From the NCBI GenBank assembly GCA_003695285.1, contig RFIL01000294.1:1-6721 (forward strand): DNA of 6,721 bases, given 5' to 3'. Shown here one piece after another: positions 6,065 to 6,721 of this stretch. This DNA comes from Calditrichota bacterium. GTDB lineage: Bacteria > Calditrichota > Calditrichia > RBG-13-44-9 > J075. The translations under genes were made by a program, and so were the position numbers. Every line of letters starts with the position of its first letter. The stretch's first letter is position 1. The notes under the pieces are model-generated. The model had not been told where the DNA came from. It saw only the letters and a list, made by a program, of their open reading frames with translations, and ran no database searches.

Positions 6065-6721
6065 TTAGCTCATGACCATTCCGCCATCCACATTAATCAC
6101 CTGCCCGGTGATATAAGCAGCGTCCTCACTGGCCAGGAAGGAGACGACTTTGGCCACTTCCTCCGGACTTCCCAGTCGCCCCAGTGGAATCTGAGATTTG
6201 AGTTCTTCTGCTACCTTTTCTCCCAGTGCGGCCGTCATGTCGGTTTCGATAAATCCCGGGGCAATGGCATTGCAGGTGATGTTGCGTGAAGCCAATTCTC
6301 GAGCAACGGAGCGGGTCAACCCAATGATCCCGGCTTTGGAGGCGGCATAATTCGCCTGACCCGCATTCCCCATTTGTCCAACAACCGAGGTTATGTTGAT
6401 AATTCGACCCTGCCGTTGTTTCATCATCTGACGGGTGACAGCCTTAATACAATTAAAAGCTCCCTTCAGATTGACTGCCAGAACCATATCCCAATCTGCT
6501 TCGGACATCCGCATTACCAGATTATCCCGGGTAATACCGGCATTGTTTACCAAAATATCCACCTGACCGTAGGCCTCCAGAGTTTTCTCAATCAGACGCT
6601 GGGCATCCTCCATTCGGGAAACATCCGCCACTACCGCAAGAGCTTCACCCCCACTGTTCACAATTTCATCCCGAACCTGATTCGCCCGCGTTTCGTCACG
6701 CCCGGAAATCACCACTTTTGC
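6065..6721 (-). CDS. fabG: 3-oxoacyl-ACP reductase, N-terminus outside the window
   Basis: The visible 218 residues belong to the NADPH-dependent short-chain reductase that reduces beta-ketoacyl-ACP to beta-hydroxyacyl-ACP in the fatty-acid elongation cycle. The catalytic tetrad is complete: N84 (NLKG), S112 (NITSVVG), Y125 and K129 (NYAASKAG), with spacing identical to E. coli N110, S138, Y151 and K155. Also present are ADVS (32-35), NNAG (59-62), APGFIETDM (154-162) and the C-terminal TGQVINVDGGMVMS. Comparison with E. coli FabG (244 residues) implies about 26 residues lie beyond the right edge, including the cofactor-binding TGxxxGIG. The frame is open to base 6721, so the gene is cut by the window, not truncated. 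The GTG at 6715 is internal. The neighbouring acpP and fabF support FabG over other short-chain dehydrogenases. Confidence 0.96.
   Translation of the reverse strand, partial: AKVVISGRDETRANQVRDEIVNSGGEALAVVADVSRMEDAQRLIEKTLEAYGQVDILVNNAGITRDNLVMRMSEADWDMVLAVNLKGAFNCIKAVTRQMMKQRQGRIINITSVVGQMGNAGQANYAASKAGIIGLTRSVARELASRNITCNAIAPGFIETDMTAALGEKVAEELKSQIPLGRLGSPEEVAKVVSFLASEDAAYITGQVINVDGGMVMS

Overview
The window carries six protein-coding genes in two blocks that converge near position 3258. The left block reads rightward and holds the 3' end of an outer-membrane beta-barrel gene, followed by a complete gene for a very large secreted protein. That protein has two ComEA-like helix-hairpin-helix (HhH) units in front of a long predicted beta-barrel. 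The right block reads leftward and is the familiar fatty-acid synthesis cluster fabG (5' end outside the window) - acpP - fabF - rnc. No mobile element, CRISPR array, tRNA or rRNA is visible.

The organism is a Gram-negative bacterium: two proteins end in the aromatic C-terminus of BAM-inserted barrels. The PorV/PorQ-like partial protein and the 'HhH plus large barrel' architecture point to the FCB side of the tree (Bacteroidota-Ignavibacteria-Calditrichota-KSB1-like lineages) rather than Proteobacteria. This is inference from protein style; no marker fixes the phylum. Clear Shine-Dalgarno sequences in front of acpP, fabF and rnc argue against a typical Bacteroidetes-class organism, in which such sites are scarce.

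Layout. 1-423: end of the PorV/PorQ-like gene. 424-648: intergenic, with a wobble-containing terminator candidate and a separate perfect 11-bp inverted repeat. 649-3252: HhH-barrel protein. 3253-3264: a 12-bp convergent gap inside a small imperfect hairpin. 3265-4065: rnc, from a forced TTG start. 4086-5324: fabF. 5325-5640: a 316-bp gap holding a strong terminator for acpP and a fabF leader of about 215 bp. 5641-5883: acpP. 5884-6064: gap with a terminator candidate for fabG. 6065-6721: fabG without its first ~26 codons.

FabG, ACP and FabF work together in type II fatty-acid elongation: FabF condenses malonyl-ACP with acyl-ACP, FabG reduces the beta-ketoacyl-ACP, and ACP carries the chain. 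RNase III often rides with this cluster. Here the order is standard but terminator-like hairpins separate fabG, acpP and fabF-rnc, suggesting three transcription units rather than one operon. The most unusual item is the HhH-barrel protein, whose function is unknown and whose architecture suggests a periplasmic DNA- or protein-binding module tethered to the outer membrane.
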